Source of the DNA: Pseudomonadales bacterium
Lineage (GTDB): Bacteria > Pseudomonadota > Gammaproteobacteria > Pseudomonadales > DT-91
DNA length: 8,952 nucleotides
Assembly: GCA_013215025.1 (NCBI GenBank)
Contig: JABSRR010000039.1
Span: 3,673 to 12,624, forward strand
Direction: 5' to 3'
The notes below the pieces were generated by a model. It made no database searches and was not told the origin of the DNA. It saw only the letters and a list, made by a program, of their open reading frames with translations. Positions 6,102-8,952 of the stretch are shown in pieces. Within the stretch, counting starts at the first letter, position 1. Every line of letters starts with the position of its first letter. Position numbers and translations under genes: made by a program.

Positions 6102-7412
6102 ATGAAAAATAAAAAATTTGCCGATACGCCGAACAAACGTTTTATTAAGCTATCCGGTATGTCGGTTAAGCTGGCCAGTAAGTATACCCAACATAAAGTC
6201 TCTGATTGGTTAGGCAATAGCCCGGATGAGGATCAGCTCTATGCTGAGCTTGGCGAGCAGGTTTTATCAACGCTAGGGCAGATGAAGGGGGCCGCGATGA
6301 AGCTGGGGCAGATTGTGGCGCAAATGCGTCATATATTGCCAGATGCCCTGGCCGATAAACTTGCCGAGCTGCAGTTCTATGCCGAGCCGATGGATATTTC
6401 GGTCATTGTTGAGCAGCTGCAGCAGAGTTTAGGTTTTAGTCCCAATCAGCTCTTTGCTGATTTCTCCGAGCAGCCTTTTGCTGCGGCCTCAATTGGACAA
6501 GTACATCGTGCGACAACTCACCAAGGTCAAGCAGTAGTAGTGAAAGTGCAGTATCCCGGCGTCAAGCGATCTTGCCACAGTGATCTGCTGCAGCTGAAGC
6601 GATTATTTAAACTTAGCGGCTTATTGAAAATCGACCAGCAGGCACTGGATGAAGTATTCGCTGAAATTGAGGCAGGCCTAATGCGCGAACTCGATTATTT
6701 ACAAGAGGCCGATAACCTAAGGCGCTTTGCAGATTTTCATGCTGCCAACGAAAACATTGTAATACCTGAGGTGATCAGCGAGCTGAGTTCTGACACCGTA
6801 TTAACCTTAAGTTTAGAAGAGGGTGATCGCTTACATGAGCTGGATAAAAAGGGCTATGGCGAAAGTTTAAAAAATCAATTGGCGCAAACATGGATGGAGT
6901 CTGTGCTGCAAGAAGTCACGCAAATGGGTGAGGCGCATTGCGATCCTCACGCCGGCAATTTTGCATTTCGTAAAAACGGCCAAGTGGTGATTTATGATTA
7001 TGGTTTAACCGCAGACATGCAGGGTTTAGTGATTGATCACTACCTTGATTTATTCGAGGCTACAACCGAGGGTGCGTTTGACAAAGTTGACGACATTTTG
7101 ATTGAGTTAGGTGTAAGAGATGCAAATTACCCCGCAGTTGAGCCCAGTGTATACCAAGATTGGTATGACAGCTTCTTTGTGCCATTTTTACAGCAAACCA
7201 ATATGGCAGAGATTTTAGCGCAGCTACATCAACAAATAGATGCGCATATGTCTCAGTTTTTATCCTTGCGGGGGGTATTTAAACCCTGTGCAGAAACGTT
7301 ATTCATTAACCGCATCATGGGTGCACATGTGTTGAATTTAGCGCAAATGCAAATCAGCGTAGATTTGCGGCCGTTATTTAGCCGCTACTTTTATATTGCC
7401 GCTGATGACTAG
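6102..7412 (+). CDS. ABC1/UbiB-family atypical protein kinase-like protein
   Basis: A 436-residue member of the ABC1/ADCK/UbiB family, atypical kinases often tied to ubiquinone or lipid metabolism. Visible family marks are KxGQ at 67-70 (KLGQ), the Ala-rich loop AAAS at 127-130 that replaces the usual glycine-rich loop, the ATP-site lysine K148 in VVVKVQYPGV, ExD at 196-198 and the catalytic loop HCDPHAGN at 279-286. YDYG at 298-301 supplies the metal-binding D299. All key kinase positions are present. Unlike UbiB it is short and has no C-terminal transmembrane pair; it is not next to ubiE/ubiJ, so I do not call it ubiB. The Shine-Dalgarno is weak (TAGAGG is 15 bases upstream). The substrate is unknown. 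Confidence 0.92.
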   Translation: MKNKKFADTPNKRFIKLSGMSVKLASKYTQHKVSDWLGNSPDEDQLYAELGEQVLSTLGQMKGAAMKLGQIVAQMRHILPDALADKLAELQFYAEPMDISVIVEQLQQSLGFSPNQLFADFSEQPFAAASIGQVHRATTHQGQAVVVKVQYPGVKRSCHSDLLQLKRLFKLSGLLKIDQQALDEVFAEIEAGLMRELDYLQEADNLRRFADFHAANENIVIPEVISELSSDTVLTLSLEEGDRLHELDKKGYGESLKNQLAQTWMESVLQEVTQMGEAHCDPHAGNFAFRKNGQVVIYDYGLTADMQGLVIDHYLDLFEATTEGAFDKVDDILIELGVRDANYPAVEPSVYQDWYDSFFVPFLQQTNMAEILAQLHQQIDAHMSQFLSLRGVFKPCAETLFINRIMGAHVLNLAQMQISVDLRPLFSRYFYIAADD

Positions 7413-7514
7413 TCGTGAGCGTTACGGTAAATGGTTTCTCAGGGTATTGCATGATTGGCAGATGAAAGTGATTATTATTTACATGATTTTGCAGGGAAGA
7501 TGTGGCTAAAATAC

Positions 7515-7525
7515 CTGAAATTCAG
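7515..7525. promoter_or_regulatory. Small palindrome upstream of the superoxide reductase promoter
   Basis: CTGAA-A-TTCAG is a perfect 11-base palindrome, 22 bp upstream of the -35 of the superoxide reductase promoter. It is placed where an activator might bind, but it is short and could be chance. Confidence 0.25.
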
Positions 7526-7544
7526 ATTACTAGAGCAGTAGAGC

Positions 7545-7567
7545 GATTGAATTTCGGCCCATCAATC
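7545..7567 (+). promoter_or_regulatory. Candidate operator: inverted repeat over the superoxide reductase promoter
   Basis: GATTGA (7545-7550) and TCAATC (7562-7567) are perfect inverted arms with 11 bases between them. The repeat covers the -35 and most of the spacer, so a dimeric regulator bound here would compete with RNA polymerase. I do not recognise it as an FNR, NsrR, IscR or SoxR site. Confidence 0.35.
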
Positions 7568-7575
7568 AGTATGAT
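7547..7575 (+). promoter_or_regulatory. Promoter of the superoxide reductase gene
   Basis: TTGAAT (7547-7552), a 17-bp spacer and TATGAT (7570-7575) form a good sigma70 promoter. The predicted start, near 7582, gives a leader of about 60 nt. The leader contains TGATT-gtttt-AATCA (7614-7628) just before the Shine-Dalgarno, a short hairpin that is probably weak. Confidence 0.6.
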
Positions 7576-7641
7576 ATCGCCGGTTTTTGTATTTCAACCT
7601 GCGTCATGAGGGTTGATTGTTTTAATCATAAGGGGTAAATC

Positions 7642-8028
7642 ATGCCAAAGATCAATCGTTATGTTGATATCAGCGAAATCGATCGCGAAGCCAAGAAAGA
7701 CTATATTGACCGTCATTCACCGTTTGTAAAATGTGCTGCAGAAGCTGCTGCAGGTGAGCGTTTTGAAGTGACAGTTCAAGTAGGCGATGCCTATGAGCAT
7801 CCCGATGATATGGATCATTACATTTCAACGGTTACGCTTTACAACAAAGAAGATAAGTTAGCTGAAGCGACATTCTTTGCTGGTAGCCAAGGCGGACAAG
7901 ACAAAAAAGGCAACACTACAGCAACATTTACCGTTGTGTTAGAAAAAGATGCTGAGTTAGTTGCGCACTCTTTTTGCACCAAGCATGGTTTATGGGAATC
8001 TGACCCAGTAGCTGTAAAAGTTGCATAA
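7642..8028 (+). CDS. Superoxide reductase (class II, desulfoferrodoxin/neelaredoxin family)
   Basis: A 128-residue cytoplasmic non-heme iron protein that reduces superoxide to hydrogen peroxide without making oxygen. The active-site ligands of the His4Cys iron centre can be placed: H25 (DRHSP), H53 (EHP), H59 (DHY), C112 and H115 (CTKHGLW). The strand VQVGDAYEHP and the DHYISTVTLY block are typical of the family. There is no N-terminal Cys-rich desulforedoxin domain, so it is a class II (one-iron) type. The usual EKHVP loop reads DRHSP, so the loop Glu and Lys are replaced by Asp and Arg. The start is supported by AAGGGG six bases upstream. It is a single-gene unit with its own promoter and a strong terminator. 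An electron donor such as rubredoxin is not encoded nearby. Confidence 0.93.
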   Translation: MPKINRYVDISEIDREAKKDYIDRHSPFVKCAAEAAAGERFEVTVQVGDAYEHPDDMDHYISTVTLYNKEDKLAEATFFAGSQGGQDKKGNTTATFTVVLEKDAELVAHSFCTKHGLWESDPVAVKVA

Positions 8029-8047
8029 AAGTCGCGTTTAAATGGCG

Positions 8048-8061
8048 GGATCAATTGATCC
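8048..8061. repeat. Perfect 14-bp palindrome after the superoxide reductase gene
   Basis: GGATCAATTGATCC is self-complementary and includes two GATC sites, 20 bp past the stop codon. In RNA it could form only a tight hairpin. No T-run follows; the real terminator is 35 bp further on. Its role is unknown. Confidence 0.4.
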
Positions 8062-8095
8062 GCTTGCGCGCTATCAGCTAATGCTTAAGCGCGTG

Positions 8096-8129
8096 AAAAA
8101 ACCCAGCTGAATAGACGCTGGGTTTTTTT
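8096..8129. terminator. Strong bidirectional intrinsic terminator
   Basis: AAAAAACCCAGC pairs with GCTGGGTTTTTT across a nine-base loop, giving a 12-bp stem whose ends provide a T-run of seven on the plus strand and of six on the minus strand. It ends the superoxide reductase transcript and isolates the SEC-C gene, whose ATG is 30 bp downstream. Confidence 0.92.
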
Positions 8130-8158
8130 ATGCCAGCAATACACTGAGAAGCTCCACA

Positions 8159-8566
8159 ATGAAGGCATCGCCGAAGTTATCGCAAATACATCAATGCCCC
8201 TGTTGCAGCGGTAAGCTCTTTGCGCGTTGCTGTGCGCGATTTTTAATTCAGCAACAAACGCCAAAAACCGCAGAGCAGCTTATGCGCTCGCGCTTCAGTG
8301 CGTATTATTTAGGTGGTTTTGGTGAGTACTTACTATCAAGCTGGCATCCAGCCACTGCGGGCGAATTAACAGCCTTGCAGTTGTCAGTAAAAGCTCAGGA
8401 TTGGCAGCGCTTAGAATTGCTGAGTAAATCGCAGCAGGGCGATAAGGCGCAGGTTGAGTTTAACGCGTTTTATCTTGAGCAGCAGCAGCTCAAAGTCATG
8501 CATGAAAATTCGCAGTTTGTTAGGTTAGCTGGCCGCTGGCTGTACTTAGGAGGCGAGGTCAGTTAA
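8159..8566 (+). CDS. YchJ-like (UPF0225) SEC-C motif protein, short form
   Basis: A 135-residue protein. It begins with a SEC-C-type zinc motif, CPCCSGKLFARCC (cysteines 13, 15, 16, 24 and 25), followed by the YchJ middle, an NTF2-like domain (about 37-131) with the signature TAEQLMRSRFSAYYLG and YLLSSWHP and the closing FVRLAGRWLYLGGE. E. coli YchJ has a second SEC-C motif at its C-terminus; that motif is missing here, so this is the shorter family form. The usual CPCGSGK Gly is a Cys, adding a fifth cysteine to the cluster. GAGAAG upstream may serve as the ribosome-binding site. Function of the family is unknown; the gene probably has its own transcript because of the terminator before it. 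Confidence 0.9.
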   Translation: MKASPKLSQIHQCPCCSGKLFARCCARFLIQQQTPKTAEQLMRSRFSAYYLGGFGEYLLSSWHPATAGELTALQLSVKAQDWQRLELLSKSQQGDKAQVEFNAFYLEQQQLKVMHENSQFVRLAGRWLYLGGEVS

Positions 8567-8621
8567 CGGCCAATGCTGACGCCTATCAAGACAAACAAAA
8601 AACTATTCGAGAAGACTATAT

Positions 8622-8655
8622 GCAGCTAACAAAAAGCAGCTAACGGTATGCAGCT
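8622..8655. repeat. GCAGCT repeated three times at 14-bp spacing
   Basis: GCAGCT occurs at 8622, 8636 and 8650, exactly 14 bp apart. The first two copies extend to GCAGCTAAC, and the first and third are both preceded by TAT. This may be a decayed tandem duplication or a row of binding sites. Confidence 0.45.
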
Positions 8656-8690
8656 CTTGGTCTTAATTTGTAAATGGCTTTGTTGTTAAG

Positions 8691-8746
8691 GGCTCTAGAT
8701 ATTAATAAGCTGTAAAAAGTCTGTTTAAGCAAGAGTATCTAGGGCC
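8691..8746 (+). repeat. Long-looped hairpin before the chelatase 3' end
   Basis: GGCTCTAGATA (8691-8701) and TATCTAGGGCC (8736-8746) pair over 11 positions with a single G-U, leaving a 34-base loop. The wobble pairs only in plus-strand RNA. A run of five A and no T-run follows, so it is not a classic terminator for the SEC-C transcript, although it is well placed to protect or end one. Confidence 0.4.
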
Positions 8747-8751
8747 AAAAA

Positions 8752-8952
8752 TCAGCTGGCGAAATCGAGTACGGCTGACTCTATAAATTGCCAAAAAATA
8801 TCTTGCTCGGCCAGCGCATTGCCCAGTTCAAAGGTGCAATCTGTAACATCTTGTTGAATCGTAGCCAGCTGGGCCGGCACATCTTCTTGTAGATGTTTAC
8901 CGCTGGCGAAAAATAGCGGATAGATATAAAAATGCTCGGCACCGAGGGCGCG
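8752..8952 (-). CDS. CbiX/SirB-type sirohydrochlorin chelatase, C-terminal fragment
   Basis: An open frame enters from the right edge and stops at 8752, giving the last 66 residues. The segment YIYPLFFASGKHLQEDVP matches the family signature of CbiX/SirB class II chelatases (PLFL-x-x-G-x-H-x-x-x-D-[VI]-P), which insert cobalt or iron into sirohydrochlorin on the way to cobalamin or siroheme. Its histidine corresponds to the metal-binding residue of that motif. The rest of the fragment is helical and acidic. Only part of the gene is seen, so ferro- versus cobaltochelatase and single- versus two-domain form cannot be decided. It is convergent with the SEC-C gene. Confidence 0.8.
   Translation of the reverse strand, partial: RALGAEHFYIYPLFFASGKHLQEDVPAQLATIQQDVTDCTFELGNALAEQDIFWQFIESAVLDFAS

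Larger units (their letters stand above)
8567..8751. other. Intergenic region between convergent genes
   Basis: This 185-bp stretch separates the SEC-C gene from the chelatase fragment. It contains a 14-bp-period repeat and a long-looped hairpin, listed separately. Two tiny reading frames are present: 8620-8643 (7 codons, MQLTKSS, with GAGAAG upstream) and 8648-8689 (13 codons, hydrophobic, ending KWLCC). Neither can be supported as a gene. No T-run terminator is visible. Confidence 0.5.

Noticed and set aside
7462..7509. Possible 15-codon peptide (MKVIIIYMILQGRCG) before the superoxide reductase promoter
   Set aside because: No ribosome-binding site or promoter, upstream of the likely transcript start, and too short to support.
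7614..7628. Possible FNR-type site in the superoxide reductase leader (TTGAT...)
   Set aside because: The spacing and right half do not match TTGAT-N4-ATCAA; it is better read as a short A/T hairpin near the ribosome-binding site.

Overview
The window reads as chromosomal housekeeping and stress-response DNA from a gammaproteobacterium. The evidence is an rnr-rlmB pair, an enterobacterial-style LexA box (CTGT-N8-ACAG), a YeiE-type LysR regulator, a YbaN/DUF454 membrane protein and a YchJ-type SEC-C protein. A DUF6316-like gene points loosely to a marine Pseudomonadales/Cellvibrionales-type lineage; that placement is inference. I see no insertion sequence, prophage, CRISPR array, tRNA or rRNA.

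Layout. Positions 1-2845 (minus strand) hold a probable operon: a DUF6316-like small protein, RNase R, and the first 15 codons of a 23S rRNA 2'-O-methyltransferase (rlmB), which runs off the left edge. Positions 3047-3304 (minus) encode an unrecognised basic protein of 85 residues. Its promoter (TTGACT-N16-TATACT) is covered by a perfect LexA box and a second near-perfect one, so it looks like a DNA-damage-inducible gene of unknown function. Divergent from it, at 3492-4073 (plus), is an unrecognised exported protein preceded by a near-perfect 22-bp palindrome. Positions 4174-4593 (minus) encode a SlyD-like FKBP prolyl isomerase, divergent from a YeiE-like LysR regulator (4743-5630, plus). A DUF454 inner-membrane protein (5653-6036, minus) is divergent from an ABC1/UbiB-like atypical kinase (6102-7412, plus). 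Then follow a class II superoxide reductase with its own promoter and a strong terminator, a shortened YchJ-like SEC-C protein, a 185-bp intergenic stretch with repeats and a long hairpin, and the C-terminal end of a CbiX/SirB-type chelatase (minus) running off the right edge.

How the genes fit together. Only the left block looks like a true operon (RNA decay and rRNA modification). The rest are mostly single genes in divergent or convergent pairs, several linked to stress: SOS, superoxide detoxification, protein folding and possibly sulfite/siroheme metabolism. The most noteworthy item is the LexA-controlled small orphan gene and its shared regulatory region at about 3317-3491. The other findings are modest.
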